In this document: in pieces, positions 1-8,641 of the stretch
How positions within the stretch are numbered: position 1 is the first letter of the stretch
How the letters are laid out: the number at the start of each line of letters is the position of its first letter
Assembly (NCBI RefSeq): GCF_010119225.1
Contig: NZ_WNKF01000003.1
Coordinates: 62,001 to 126,000 of the forward strand
DNA: 64,000 nt
Source: Cyclobacterium roseum
GTDB taxonomy: Bacteria; Bacteroidota; Bacteroidia; Cytophagales; Cyclobacteriaceae
Direction of reading: 5' to 3'
The notes under the pieces: generated by a model
Told to the model about the DNA's origin: nothing
What the model saw: only the letters and a program-made list of their open reading frames with translations
The model's database searches: none
Position numbers and translations under genes: made by a program

Positions 1-1360
1 CCAGTTTTGCCAACGCAGCTTCCCCAAATTCAGACTTGTCACCGGTATACATGACCCGCCATATTTTTCCCTGCACACTTTCGGTGATGTATAGGGAACC
101 GTCCGGTCCCATGGAAATTCCCATGGGTCGGGCAGCGGCATCGCCGGTGTTGACGATGGTGTCCAGTTGGGCAAAGCCATCGGCGAAGACTTCCCATGGT
201 CCGGATGGCTTCCCGTCTTCGAAAGGTACAAATCCCACAAAGTACCCTCCCTGGGGATAAGGCCCCCGGATGGTGCTACCGTGAAAGGCGACAAAGGCTC
301 CATCTTTATACCTGTCCGGAAACTGATCTCCCTGATAAAAGTACAGGTCATTTGGGGCGAAATGCCCGGGAAATCCCAATAATGGCCATTCCACATTCTC
401 AGCACCGGTCGCTTTTTCCTTGTCTCCTCCATACTCCGGGTTCAACAGCTTTTTTTCCCGTATCTGGTCGTAATAGTAATAGGGCCAGCCGCCATCAGTT
501 CCTTCCTCCACCTTGAAAAATTCCTCAGAGGGCAGGACGGCTGACTCCCACCTGGAAAAAAGATCTGGCCAGGTACGGTGTAGATTATCCCTGCCATGTT
601 GCACGACGTACAGGCTGTTTTCTTTCTCATTCCAGTCCATGGCAACCACGCTTCGAATGCCCGTTGCATACCTGTATCCGTCTTGCTGGGTTTGATTTAG
701 CTTATTCGCATCAAACCTCCAGATGCCTCCGTGCCATTCCAATTGAGGACAGGGATTTAAGCCGGGAGCACCAGGCCTTCGGTTAAACTCCTGACAGACA
801 TCACCGGGAGAGCCGAAGGGTATGTACATGTATCCCTGATTGTCGAAAGCAATTGGCTTGGCGATATGTTCGTAACCATGCACTGCATTTTTATAATCAT
901 CTTTCATGATGAGCTCCACCTCTCCCTCCGGCACCAGTTTCTCTGGATCCAGCCGGGTTCGGTAAACCTCGCCCGCGGTACTGAAATACAAATAGCCGTT
1001 ATGGATTTCCATACCGGTACCATAGTTGCCCGTGTCAGGGTAGTCTCCAAAGGTTTCAATTAGGTCGGCCTTTCCATTTCCGTCGGTGTCCCTCAGGGCA
1101 ACAATTCCCTGACCGGCCTCATTCGGGACTCGCAATTTTACGTAAATATCGCCATTATCATTAACGGTCAGGTGACGCGCCCTTCCGATACTGTCCACTA
1201 CGACTACCGCCTCGAAACCATCTGGCAGGAACAAGCCGCCATTATCCGGGTCAGCCTCAGGCAAATTACCTCCCTGTTGGCAGGAACTAATAAGCAGAAT
1301 TATTATCCATATAAATGGCAGGGACTGAAAAAAATGGCTAACGTATTTTGGTCCTTTCAT
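1..1360 (-). CDS. PQQ-dependent sugar dehydrogenase-like lipoprotein (GSDH beta-propeller), 3' end beyond window
   Basis: An uninterrupted minus-strand frame of 453 codons starts at an ATG and runs off the window edge, so the C-terminus is missing. The N-terminus has a hydrophobic segment ending in a lipobox (LLISSC, Cys27), which predicts an outer or periplasmic lipoprotein. The body resembles the glucose/sorbosone dehydrogenase beta-propeller family: an ATGIRSV block, then VQHGRDN, a TDGGWPYYYYD block and FPGHFAPNDLYFY. Family members oxidise sugars or aldehydes in the periplasm with PQQ, but many homologues have no known substrate. The start is supported because an upstream ATG stops after four codons. 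The nearest upstream gene on this strand belongs to a terminated operon about 400 bp away, so it is probably transcribed alone. The family is fairly sure, the substrate unknown. Confidence 0.8.
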   Translation of the reverse strand, partial: MKGPKYVSHFFQSLPFIWIIILLISSCQQGGNLPEADPDNGGLFLPDGFEAVVVVDSIGRARHLTVNDNGDIYVKLRVPNEAGQGIVALRDTDGNGKADLIETFGDYPDTGNYGTGMEIHNGYLYFSTAGEVYRTRLDPEKLVPEGEVELIMKDDYKNAVHGYEHIAKPIAFDNQGYMYIPFGSPGDVCQEFNRRPGAPGLNPCPQLEWHGGIWRFDANKLNQTQQDGYRYATGIRSVVAMDWNEKENSLYVVQHGRDNLHRTWPDLFSRWESAVLPSEEFFKVEEGTDGGWPYYYYDQIREKKLLNPEYGGDKEKATGAENVEWPLLGFPGHFAPNDLYFYQGDQFPDRYKDGAFVAFHGSTIRGPYPQGGYFVGFVPFEDGKPSGPWEVFADGFAQLDTIVNTGDAAARPMGISMGPDGSLYITESVQGKIWRVMYTGDKSEFGEAALAKL

Positions 1361-1759
1361 CGTCTAAGCATCAATTGAGGTTTGATAATGTTTTGTTTGC
1401 TGAGGTAATGAAACATCGCAAATGGGTGACAAAGCTTGTGGAGATTCGCACAGATCAGTGTTGCTCCCGCTTCAATTTGACTCGAATATTCCAAGCGCAT
1501 GTCATCGGGGTGATTCGTTAAGCCCTTTACCTCGCCGTGCTTGAACAGAATAGAGCTTGTACAGTTGCATGTTTCGACAAGTAAGATAATTGGATTTCGT
1601 AAAAATCCATTGGAATAAATCGTAAATTATAGCGATAAATTACTTAAGTGGACATTGTATACCAGAAATGGCGATATGACCAGTGAAAAAAGTGCAGGCA
1701 TGCCCAGCGAAGATGCCTGACCTTCCCTCGAGATTAGGCCCGGGCAGTCATAAACGGCC
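1361..1759. other. Non-coding stretch with inverted repeats
   Basis: No gene was recognised in these 399 bp. The stretch lies upstream of the sugar dehydrogenase and downstream of the carotenoid operon. It holds the operon terminator (annotated separately) and two further inverted repeats: TGGATTT/AAATCCA at 1591-1597 and 1603-1609, and arms at 1622-1630 and 1635-1643 (GTAAATTAT against ATAAATTAC, one mismatch, 4-nt loop). The repeats could be operator sites for the dehydrogenase gene or small hairpins. No good TAnnTTTG promoter was found. Confidence 0.5.
1685..1719 (-). terminator. Rho-independent terminator of the cruF-crtZ-merR operon
   Basis: Read on the minus strand, a 7-bp stem (CAGGCAT/ATGCCTG) with an 11-nt loop is followed by CAC and a run of six T. 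It lies about 40 bp after the stop codon of the MerR-type regulator. Confidence 0.7.
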
Positions 1760-2647
1760 TTATGCTACGGAGGTGAGGGAATGTAAATATTCCTTTATGT
1801 CTTTCAAGTAATGCATCACATGGACATTGGATGGGATGGTTAGGTCCTGACCGACTATCTGGTACCCTGAAACCAAAATTCCAGCATCCGGAAATCTTTC
1901 AGAAAGAGAATGTAAGTAAGGCTGCACTTGCTCTCCGGAGGGAGAGGTAGTAATGACCGTTACCAGAAAATCCGGTTGGTGTACCTTATAAACGTTATTC
2001 AGGTCAATATCTGGGGTGTTTTGACCAAGGTAAATGACCTTGTGACCATGAGACTTCAAAAGGTAACAGGAGAATAGCAGGGAAATTTCATGAAGCTCCC
2101 CCTCGGGTAGGTACAGTAGGAACTTTTTACCTCCTCCGGAGTATAATTGCCCATCGATGGCCACGATTAATTTTTGCCTTACGAGGTTACTGATGAAATG
2201 TTCCTGCCCGGGATGAATACTTCCCGTTTGCCATAAGATACCAATTTTTGATAAGAAGGGGTAAATGATATTCAGCATGGTCAATTCAAACCCTATTTTC
2301 AGAATGTTTGTCGAAATGATTTTTTCGAAGCGACTTTCATCCAATTCCACCATGGCAATGATTAAAGAATGGATTTGATCGTCGTAAGCAAAGGACCTTT
2401 CGGTCAATTTAAGGACCTCTGATTTCATTTCTTCAAAGGTCATCTTGGCGATCTTACTTATTTTATATCCATTGTCATTCAACAGTGCCACATTCAGGAT
2501 CAGTTTCAAATCATCATCGTCGTAAAAACGGATGTTGGTGTCTGTCCTTTTGGGAGTGAGTAAATTGTACCGCTGTTCCCAAATCCGTAATGTATGGGCT
2601 TTTATCCCTGAGAGCTGCTCAAGGTCCTTTATGGAATAATTACTCAT
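1760..2647 (-). CDS. MerR-family regulator with cobalamin-binding domain, CarH-like photoreceptor
   Basis: This 295-residue protein has an N-terminal MerR winged helix (about residues 3-70; IKDLEQLSGIKAHTLRIWEQRY) and a C-terminal cobalamin-binding module. The module carries the Wx9EH signature of CarH-type photoreceptors (Trp139, Glu149, His150) and ExH at 184-186, where CarH has its lower cobalt ligand. In that family adenosylcobalamin-bound tetramers repress carotenoid genes in the dark, and light breaks the complex. The glycine after the ExH motif is serine here (HEIS). The chosen ATG overlaps the crtZ stop by 8 nt (ATGAGTAA), which suggests translational coupling and argues against an upstream non-conserved extension. 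Its place at the end of a carotenoid operon points to autoregulation of that operon. The fold is well supported; light sensing is inferred from the residues. Confidence 0.88.
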   Translation of the reverse strand: MSNYSIKDLEQLSGIKAHTLRIWEQRYNLLTPKRTDTNIRFYDDDDLKLILNVALLNDNGYKISKIAKMTFEEMKSEVLKLTERSFAYDDQIHSLIIAMVELDESRFEKIISTNILKIGFELTMLNIIYPFLSKIGILWQTGSIHPGQEHFISNLVRQKLIVAIDGQLYSGGGKKFLLYLPEGELHEISLLFSCYLLKSHGHKVIYLGQNTPDIDLNNVYKVHQPDFLVTVITTSPSGEQVQPYLHSLSERFPDAGILVSGYQIVGQDLTIPSNVHVMHYLKDIKEYLHSLTSVA

Positions 2648-3089
2648 CTCGGTTATTTTTAAAATACTTAAAAGGAACAATAAAGAGTCCAAAGGCTACC
2701 GACCCATCCCGTTTTCGAGTGGAATGGTGCGCCTGGTGGGCTTTAAAAATACCTGCCAGGTACCCATTTTTTGGTTTTTTAAAGAACTTAACCCTTCGAT
2801 GGATAAGAATATCATGTAAGAAAAAGTAACTCAAGCCGTACAAACTGATTCCGATACCCATCCAAAACCGAAAATCCAGGGTTTCCATCCCCAGAAAAAT
2901 TAGTAGAATGGCGATACCGCCAAAAAGCAAGGAAAACAAATCATTTAACTCAAAATAGCCTTTGGTATGGGTATGATGTGTTTTGTGAATATTCCAAAGG
3001 GGCCCATGCATGATGTATTTATGAATAAACCATCCGGAAAATTCCATCGTCAAAAATCCAACCAGTATAAATAACAAAGCATTTATCAT
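2640..3089 (-). CDS. crtZ: Beta-carotene 3-hydroxylase (fatty acid hydroxylase superfamily)
   Basis: This 149-residue membrane protein carries the three histidine clusters of CrtZ-type di-iron hydroxylases: HKYIMH with IHKTHH, HDILIHRR, and AHQAHH near the C-terminus. CrtZ adds hydroxyl groups to the beta-ionone ring of carotenoids in the membrane. It has about four hydrophobic segments, and its length is normal for a bacterial CrtZ. I chose the ATG two codons inside a possible TTG start. It follows cruF by about 40 bp and overlaps the regulator gene, so the three genes form one operon. The desaturation and cyclisation genes (crtB, crtI, crtY) are not in this window. Confidence 0.88.
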   Translation of the reverse strand: MINALLFILVGFLTMEFSGWFIHKYIMHGPLWNIHKTHHTHTKGYFELNDLFSLLFGGIAILLIFLGMETLDFRFWMGIGISLYGLSYFFLHDILIHRRVKFFKKPKNGYLAGIFKAHQAHHSTRKRDGSVAFGLFIVPFKYFKNNRDE

Positions 3090-3128
3090 CTCCAAGGTAA
3101 CTTTTATGCGAATGAAATGTTTTTTTTA

Positions 3129-3797
3129 TCACAAAATAATAGCCAGAACGAAAAAAAACAGGAGTAAATTCATGAAAATAAAGAAGTTTAGTTTGTTTTC
3201 TTTGTTAAATGAAGATTTTCTGAAAATCAACTGGATGATCAGCGCTATTAAAAACCAACTCAGGTAATTGGAAAATGGAATGGCCGACGATTCCCATTGC
3301 CAAAAGTTGAGCGCGACGGCCACTGGCTCCAGGTTTAGATCCATAACTACCATGAGAGCGGCCCCTGCTAATGCTGCAAGGAAATCATTTCCTATCATTC
3401 GGTAAAGCACGCCCCCGGTAAGGTATACCATCAAAAACCAATTGACTCCTATAAGTAGCGGTACGCCCATCAGTTTTGGGCCAAGAACGGGGCCATAGGA
3501 ATAATCCCCAAAGATGAGCCCCGTATTTACGCCGATTATTTCAGTGATCATTCCGATACCAAATGCGCTCAATGCAAACAAAATAAACCAACGATTATAG
3601 GCTTCATGAAAATATAGAAGGATCGATGTGACCAATAATAAATGCAATGGGGTAACCAATTGGAAAAATGGCCTGCTGCTCTCCCAATACAGGCCCACGA
3701 TTCCCACCAGGTGAAGTATCAGGATAATGGTTTTAGCGATTGCCAATTTATTTCTTTTTACGAATCCTGGCAGTTCAAGGTGATTTTTTCCGTTCAT
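3129..3797 (-). CDS. cruF: CruF-type carotenoid 1',2'-hydratase (DUF422)
   Basis: The 222-residue protein is an integral membrane protein with about seven hydrophobic helices. It shows the CruF/DUF422 blocks: EIIGVNTGLIFGDYSYG, MGVPLLIGVNWFLMVY, and DLNLEPVA followed by FWQWE and NYLSWF. CruF enzymes add water to the psi end of gamma-carotene or related carotenoids, the step leading to 1'-hydroxylated pigments such as saproxanthin, flexixanthin or myxol types in Bacteroidota. It is the first gene of the minus-strand operon with crtZ and the CarH-like regulator. With CrtZ it would give a carotenoid hydroxylated at both ends; the actual product is inferred, since other genes of the pathway lie elsewhere. 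Confidence 0.85.
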   Translation of the reverse strand: MNGKNHLELPGFVKRNKLAIAKTIILILHLVGIVGLYWESSRPFFQLVTPLHLLLVTSILLYFHEAYNRWFILFALSAFGIGMITEIIGVNTGLIFGDYSYGPVLGPKLMGVPLLIGVNWFLMVYLTGGVLYRMIGNDFLAALAGAALMVVMDLNLEPVAVALNFWQWESSAIPFSNYLSWFLIALIIQLIFRKSSFNKENKLNFFIFMNLLLFFFVLAIIL

Positions 3798-3850
3798 GGG
3801 CTATATTTCGGTACAGTTTTAGCACTATCCTTTAATAAGGGATTTTTTTA

Positions 3851-3858
3851 TACTTTTG
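3851..3858 (+). promoter_or_regulatory. Possible -7 box (TAnnTTTG type) for the DUF4286 gene
   Basis: TACTTTTG matches the Bacteroidota -7 consensus and lies about 65 bp before the start codon. No convincing -33 TTTG box is present at the expected distance, so the call is tentative. Confidence 0.35.
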
Positions 3859-3923
3859 TTTTACGGATTCAAGGAGAATAAAAGGAGATTATCGGGCAAA
3901 TTTAATAAAAAACAACTAAACCC

Positions 3924-4229
3924 ATGATACTATATAATATTACCATAAACATTGACAGCGACAGGGAATTGGAATTTGTTGAGTGGATGAAATTCGAATA
4001 CCTGCCAAGGGTAATGCAAACGGGTTTGTTTATAGAAAAACGCTTTTTTAGGTTATTACAAGAGGACAATGGTGATGGGGTGAATTTTTCAGCCCAATTT
4101 TTTGCGGAAAGCATGGATGATTTGGAATTTTACCAACAAAAATACGGTCCCGTCATAAGGGAAGAATTAAAAGAAAAATTTGGCAGCCAGTTTGTTTCTT
4201 TCAGGTCTGTGCTGGAATCGGTCGAATAG
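3924..4229 (+). CDS. DUF4286 family protein
   Basis: A 101-residue soluble protein that matches the small DUF4286 family of Bacteroidota. Its N-terminus (ILYNITINIDSDRELEFVEWM) and its ferredoxin-like dimeric alpha/beta pattern are typical, and its length is normal for the family. No enzymatic residue is evident and the function is unknown. It stands alone: the carotenoid operon runs divergently upstream, and the next gene converges on it with only one base between the stop codons. Confidence 0.8.
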   Translation: MILYNITINIDSDRELEFVEWMKFEYLPRVMQTGLFIEKRFFRLLQEDNGDGVNFSAQFFAESMDDLEFYQQKYGPVIREELKEKFGSQFVSFRSVLESVE

Positions 4230-4230
4230 G

Positions 4231-4737
4231 TTAGGTGCCGGTTTTCAGTAAAAGGTCACCTTTTCTTTTGACGATAGATAACCCAAAATGCTCATTGATC
4301 AGCGATTTACATCTGTTTTCGGCAAAGAGTGCCCGGGAAGGTGAATCGTATAATAAAGTCATTCTGAGCATGGTTTTTACATAGGCTTCTTGCTGACCCA
4401 GTTTTTGAAGCCAGCCCTTCAAACACAGGGACCAGTCCTCCTGGTATTTTTCATAGTGACTTCTTCCGTCAAATAACAATTCCAATTGGTTGGATCCGTA
4501 CCGAAAGCGGTAGATTCCTGCCAGTTGCCTGTAGATTACCAATAGGTGATCCATCGGAAAGTCATCTTGCTGAAGGATTCGCAAATACGTATCGTCCTGA
4601 AGTTTCAAAGGGTTGAAAAGAAGGGTGAAGGAATTTTTGACCTCCACCACCATCAATTCAAGCAGTTCCTTTTCTATCGCCAACTGGGCCTGTTGAAGGA
4701 TATAGTTTTTATCTAAAGGGAAAAGTTTTTTTGCCAT
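4231..4737 (-). CDS. Conserved-looking hypothetical protein
   Basis: A 168-residue soluble protein that I do not recognise. It is rich in Leu, Gln and Lys, mostly predicted alpha-helical, with no signal peptide, membrane helix or clear catalytic motif. The ATG was preferred over one ten codons upstream because the extension (MCKLPTEKHP) is uncharacteristic. It converges on the DUF4286 gene and has about 160 bp of free upstream DNA, so it is probably its own transcription unit. Codon use resembles the neighbours, which supports a real gene. Confidence 0.6.
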   Translation of the reverse strand: MAKKLFPLDKNYILQQAQLAIEKELLELMVVEVKNSFTLLFNPLKLQDDTYLRILQQDDFPMDHLLVIYRQLAGIYRFRYGSNQLELLFDGRSHYEKYQEDWSLCLKGWLQKLGQQEAYVKTMLRMTLLYDSPSRALFAENRCKSLINEHFGLSIVKRKGDLLLKTGT

Positions 4738-4849
4738 AGGATGCTTTTCTGTCGGCAATTTACACAAAACTAATGGAAAATATAAATCACTCTGACAAAA
4801 TGCAAGGGACTCAATGGACGGAAAGGCGCAAAAAAACGAATATTAAACC

Positions 4850-4886
4850 CTAAAAAAAGAAGGGTGAAGCGTGGGTACGCTTCACC
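4850..4886 (-). terminator. Rho-independent terminator of the M14 peptidase gene
   Basis: A perfect 10-bp stem (GGTGAAGCGT/ACGCTTCACC) with a 4-nt loop sits 11 bp after the stop codon. On the minus strand it is followed by a T-rich tract with seven consecutive T. Confidence 0.85.
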
Positions 4887-4897
4887 TTCGAATCCGA

Positions 4898-7450
4898 TTA
4901 CCGGGCAGAGGCATTGTCAATGGTCTGACCGAAAAATACCGCATTCAGAAATAATTTATTGGTGCCAAACCAGAAGGCCCGAAAATTAGGATTGTCTACA
5001 AAACCAATGATTCTCCCGCTGCCCAGGGCAGAAATCTGTACGACACCCTTGTTTTTCATCATTTCCAGGTTTTCGGGATGAACATAGCCACTGGCCAGCG
5101 GCGTGTCTGTATACACCAGGGGATTGGCAAAGGGGTTGGAGGATAGATCCAGAAATTGATTCCCTGATTTGAATACATGAAGGTTTTCAGCCGGGTACCC
5201 ATAGCCAATGGGGTGGGTGGTATCCAGTTTGGCTTTAAATATAGCACCACCTGTCACCTTAGCTCCTCGTTCATTTGCCAGGTTGGCATAAGGGGCTTGA
5301 CTGGCTGTGGAGGTGTCTTTCGGAGATAGAAATTTAAAGGCGGCCAATTCATTCCCTGTCAGCCAATTCATGGCAGCACCTCTCGCGATAAGGGTACCCC
5401 CATTTTCTATCCAGGCCTTTAGTTTATTGACCCCATTTTCTCCAATTCGGGAATAATTTCCTGTTGGCAAAATAAGCACGCTGTACCGGCTAAGATCGGC
5501 AGAAGAGAGGCGGGTTGCTGGCATCAGGGTCAGTGGAATTTCCATTCGCTGGTCAAATAAATGCCAAATTTCCCCTGCATCGGAGCTTCCCACTCCTTCA
5601 TCTACCAATAGGGCAATGGAGGGTTGTTCCAACACATCGATACTGGGTGAGCCCAGGTTAATTCCGGAGGTGTATCCGGTAGATAGGGCGTGTATCGTGA
5701 CACCCGTGCTGGCAGCGATATCCTGCATGTCTTCATAAAAGGTTTCTTCGCTATTATCAGAAGTGCCTTTTTCTACTAAGATCGTCCCGCGGTTAAAAAT
5801 AGTACCCAGCTGGTTTTGAAATTTTTCGTGTGTGACGCGCACCTGGTATCCTTTTTCCATCAGTTGGTACAGCGCTTTTGGGGCATAGTATTCCTCCCAT
5901 CCAAAGGCGTAGCTGTAGGCACCGGCTGCCCCCAATACCTTACCTTCCCGGAATTGAATGCCCGCACTGACATCTTCCACTTCCGCCAGATTGAGGATCC
6001 GACTACTGAGTGCCATGGAGTTCAGATTAAATGCCATGGGCATGTTCCAGGTAGAAACATCATAGAAAAGGCTGTCCTGAAATTCCGTCCGCGTTTCAAA
6101 CATGGTTTTGATCATTTTATATTGCGGCTGATCCAGTGGTACGATAAAGGAGTTGCCGGAACTAAAAGGCACTCCGTTCATGTTTACGTCTTCTTCCAAA
6201 CTGTACAGCTCAATATCGTGCTGCAATAAGAGGTCCGCAAAATGATAGGCTCTGCCATAGTCTTCATCCGATCCGAATATATAGGCTTTGTCATCATCTT
6301 CCGTGTACTCGGTTTTGGAGTCTTCGTAGAAATCGACCATGTATTGGTTGAGTTCTACCCGCATGTCACGGGCAGCTTCAAAGGATGAGAGTGCCGTAGT
6401 AAATTGATTTCGGATGGTAAAGGGAAAAGAGATTTCGCCATACACATTTTCCTGGAGGTGCCCTCTGGAAGAGGCCTGTTCAAACAATATCCCAATGGCA
6501 CCCTGAATATCCGGATAGGTGGAGCCTTTTCCGTAATAATAGTCGTCGAAACTCTCCCTGGTATAATACAGAGAACCGATTTCATCCAGATAGCGGGCGT
6601 GATATTGGGCTATTTTCTCTGTTAATTCCATGTTTTTTTCCGGCGTTAGCGGATTATTTCGACTGGGGATGCCTGGCTGGAAGAAGAAAGTGCTGTTGGT
6701 TCCCATCTCGTGAAAGTCCAACACAATATTCGGCAGCCATTTTTGAAGCTGACTGATTCGTCCTCTTGATTCGGGATGCTGTACTGGAAGCCAATCCCTG
6801 TTAAGATCAAACCAGTAGTGATTGGTCCGTCCCCTCGGCCAGGTTTCGTTAAGCTCACGATTATTGGGGTCTCCGTTGGGGTGGTAGCTTCTATGGCTAT
6901 TTACCCAGGAGGCAAAGCGGTTTATACCATCCGGATTAATGGCAGGATCAATAAGTAAAATCATATTTTCCAGGTCCTCAGCAATTTCTGAGGCGGCCGT
7001 GAAATGATAGGCAGACAGAAGGGAAGCATTTACTCCCGAAGCCTCATTTCCATGAACCGAATGGCCCATGTACATGACTACGGGCAATTCCTGCGGATTG
7101 GCCGTACCGCTTCGCAAACCAGCTCTCTCCGACTTGATAGCTTCCAGGTTACGAATATTTTCCGGAGAGGAGACTGCCAACATTAGCAAAGGCCGCTTTT
7201 CATAGCTTTGCCCGTATTCGATGACTACTGCACGCGGGGAATTTTCGGCAACGGTCCTAAAATAATGAACCACCTGAGAATGATTGGCATGCCAGGCTCC
7301 GACTTCAAACCCCAGAACAGCAGAAGGTTTGGGTATGCTGTTATCGTAAGTAGACGTTTCCGGGAGGTAGTACTCCAGGCTTACTTCCTCCTGCGCCCGG
7401 GCGGTTAAAAAAAAGAGCAAAAGCAGGATGCTTGATAAGGTAAATTTCAT
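4898..7450 (-). CDS. Secreted M14-family zinc carboxypeptidase
   Basis: The 850-residue protein begins with a signal peptide ending near TARAQ (residue 20). The peptidase domain follows, with the zinc motif HxxE at His133-Glu136 (in MGHSVHGNEASG), a downstream DFHEMG block carrying a further active-site histidine, and an FEQASSRGH block holding a likely catalytic glutamate. The last 350 residues form an extra alpha/beta domain with class-I glutamine-amidotransferase-like character, as in other large Bacteroidota M14 proteins. It probably removes C-terminal residues from peptides outside the cell or in the periplasm; the specificity cannot be read. It ends in a strong terminator and has its own upstream gap, so it is monocistronic. 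Confidence 0.88.
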   Translation of the reverse strand: MKFTLSSILLLLFFLTARAQEEVSLEYYLPETSTYDNSIPKPSAVLGFEVGAWHANHSQVVHYFRTVAENSPRAVVIEYGQSYEKRPLLMLAVSSPENIRNLEAIKSERAGLRSGTANPQELPVVMYMGHSVHGNEASGVNASLLSAYHFTAASEIAEDLENMILLIDPAINPDGINRFASWVNSHRSYHPNGDPNNRELNETWPRGRTNHYWFDLNRDWLPVQHPESRGRISQLQKWLPNIVLDFHEMGTNSTFFFQPGIPSRNNPLTPEKNMELTEKIAQYHARYLDEIGSLYYTRESFDDYYYGKGSTYPDIQGAIGILFEQASSRGHLQENVYGEISFPFTIRNQFTTALSSFEAARDMRVELNQYMVDFYEDSKTEYTEDDDKAYIFGSDEDYGRAYHFADLLLQHDIELYSLEEDVNMNGVPFSSGNSFIVPLDQPQYKMIKTMFETRTEFQDSLFYDVSTWNMPMAFNLNSMALSSRILNLAEVEDVSAGIQFREGKVLGAAGAYSYAFGWEEYYAPKALYQLMEKGYQVRVTHEKFQNQLGTIFNRGTILVEKGTSDNSEETFYEDMQDIAASTGVTIHALSTGYTSGINLGSPSIDVLEQPSIALLVDEGVGSSDAGEIWHLFDQRMEIPLTLMPATRLSSADLSRYSVLILPTGNYSRIGENGVNKLKAWIENGGTLIARGAAMNWLTGNELAAFKFLSPKDTSTASQAPYANLANERGAKVTGGAIFKAKLDTTHPIGYGYPAENLHVFKSGNQFLDLSSNPFANPLVYTDTPLASGYVHPENLEMMKNKGVVQISALGSGRIIGFVDNPNFRAFWFGTNKLFLNAVFFGQTIDNASAR

Positions 7451-7542
7451 ATTACTTGATTTAGTCGGAGAAATAAATAGGATTCAGAAAACAAATATGA
7501 AAATACTAATTTTCATCAAGGAAAAGGGGCCATCTATCAAAT

Positions 7543-8436
7543 CTATTCAAATATTTGCTTTAAAGCCTGGTTCAGGTCACTGTAGAGGTATTGAAATCCA
7601 GTACCCTCCATTTTTTCCGAACTTACCCGATTGCCGCCCAGAACCATTTGCGCCATTTCCCCCAGGACGATCTTTAAAGCAAATCCCGGCACTCCTATAT
7701 CGATAAAAGGTTTTCCTTTAAAGCGAGCTGCTTTCTTCGTCAAACCACGGTTGGTTACCGGCACTGGCCCAACGGCATTGTAAATACCCGATAAGCCGGG
7801 GTTTTCCAAGGCATGCACAAACATTCTAGAAAGGTCTTCTATGTGAATCCAGCTCATGTATTGTCTTCCATTTCCCAATGGAGCTGCCACCGGGGGCTTG
7901 AGGATTTCAGGTAAGGCTCCTCCGTCTTTTGATAACACGATTCCTATTCGCAGGAGTACGGTACGGATTTTTAGGTCCTGGATTTTTTCTGTTGCCGTCT
8001 CCCATTCCTTCACTACCGTGGCGAGGAAGTCCTTTCCGGGAGGATTTCCTTCGAAAACTAATTTTTCTCCCGTATTAAATCCGTAATACCCCACCGCACT
8101 GGAGCTGATCAAAGCTTTGGGTTTGTCTTTTATTTTTTGGAGTTCCTGATAAAGCAAATGGCCGCTTTTTACGCGGCTATCCAAAATTTCCTTCTTCCGA
8201 CTATCGGTCCAGCGCTTATCGGCCACACCAGCACCGGCAAGATGAATGATTCCATTCGCCCAATAAAGCGACTCCTGATCCAGAATACCTTTCTCAGGGT
8301 CCCAATAAAAAGACTTTTGCTTTTGTTTGTCCGGATTTCTACTAAGCCAGGCCACGTCTTTGCCTTGACTCTGCAGCAATTTTGTAATCGAATTGCCGAT
8401 TAATCCGGAACCTCCGGTAATCAATATATTTTGCAT
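7543..8436 (-). CDS. TIGR01777 family SDR protein (YfcH/SDR39U1-like)
   Basis: A 297-residue extended short-chain dehydrogenase/reductase relative. The N-terminal Rossmann motif is ITGGSGLIG (residues 6-14). The family-specific blocks NGIIHLAGAGVADKRW, SSAVGYYG and YMSWIHIEDL are clear, and the C-terminal DUF1731-like segment contains LGEMAQMVLGGNRVSSEKM. The YxxxK pair of classical SDRs is not obvious, as is usual in this family, so the nucleotide cofactor is expected but the reaction is unknown; some members are linked to cell division or chloroplast division. It stands alone, divergent from the fluoride-channel unit. Confidence 0.87.
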   Translation of the reverse strand: MQNILITGGSGLIGNSITKLLQSQGKDVAWLSRNPDKQKQKSFYWDPEKGILDQESLYWANGIIHLAGAGVADKRWTDSRKKEILDSRVKSGHLLYQELQKIKDKPKALISSSAVGYYGFNTGEKLVFEGNPPGKDFLATVVKEWETATEKIQDLKIRTVLLRIGIVLSKDGGALPEILKPPVAAPLGNGRQYMSWIHIEDLSRMFVHALENPGLSGIYNAVGPVPVTNRGLTKKAARFKGKPFIDIGVPGFALKIVLGEMAQMVLGGNRVSSEKMEGTGFQYLYSDLNQALKQIFE

Positions 8437-8628
8437 CCTTATTTTTTCTTCCGTGGTTACTTTTTACTGACTGTTCACTCATCAAAAATTATTCCATCTA
8501 GGGGATGCGTTACGGATTTTTCCAGGATGCAGCAACGCAGCTAGTGTCCCATTTCCACAAATGGGCCATACCGGTAAGTAAGGACGGATTCCATCAAGAT
8601 TTCCGTGACAAGTTTTAAATTCTTTCCC
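8437..8628. other. Non-coding stretch upstream of the riboswitch
   Basis: No gene is visible in this divergent spacer between the SDR gene and the fluoride unit. It contains a 7-bp hairpin (CCCATTT/AAATGGG, 8548-8554 and 8559-8565) without a T-run; its role is unknown. Confidence 0.5.
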
Positions 8629-8636
8629 TATATTTG
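8629..8636 (+). promoter_or_regulatory. -7 box of the fluoride riboswitch / CLC-F transcript
   Basis: TATATTTG is a perfect TAnnTTTG box. Transcription would begin about five bases downstream, exactly at the first stem of the riboswitch. The -33 box at the matching distance is poor. Confidence 0.6.
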
Positions 8637-8641
8637 CAGCC

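Noticed and set aside
36-1378. Several plus-strand open frames over the first 1.4 kb
   Set aside because: They are shadows of one intact minus-strand frame that encodes a recognisable sugar dehydrogenase with a lipoprotein signal.
4249-4264. Possible terminator (AAAAGG/CCTTTT) at the end of the DUF4286 gene
   Set aside because: The stem is only 6 bp, AT-rich and lies inside the next gene's coding sequence; too weak to call.
8437-8628. Possible RNA gene upstream of the fluoride unit
   Set aside because: Only a short hairpin without terminator or family pattern was found; the riboswitch begins later.
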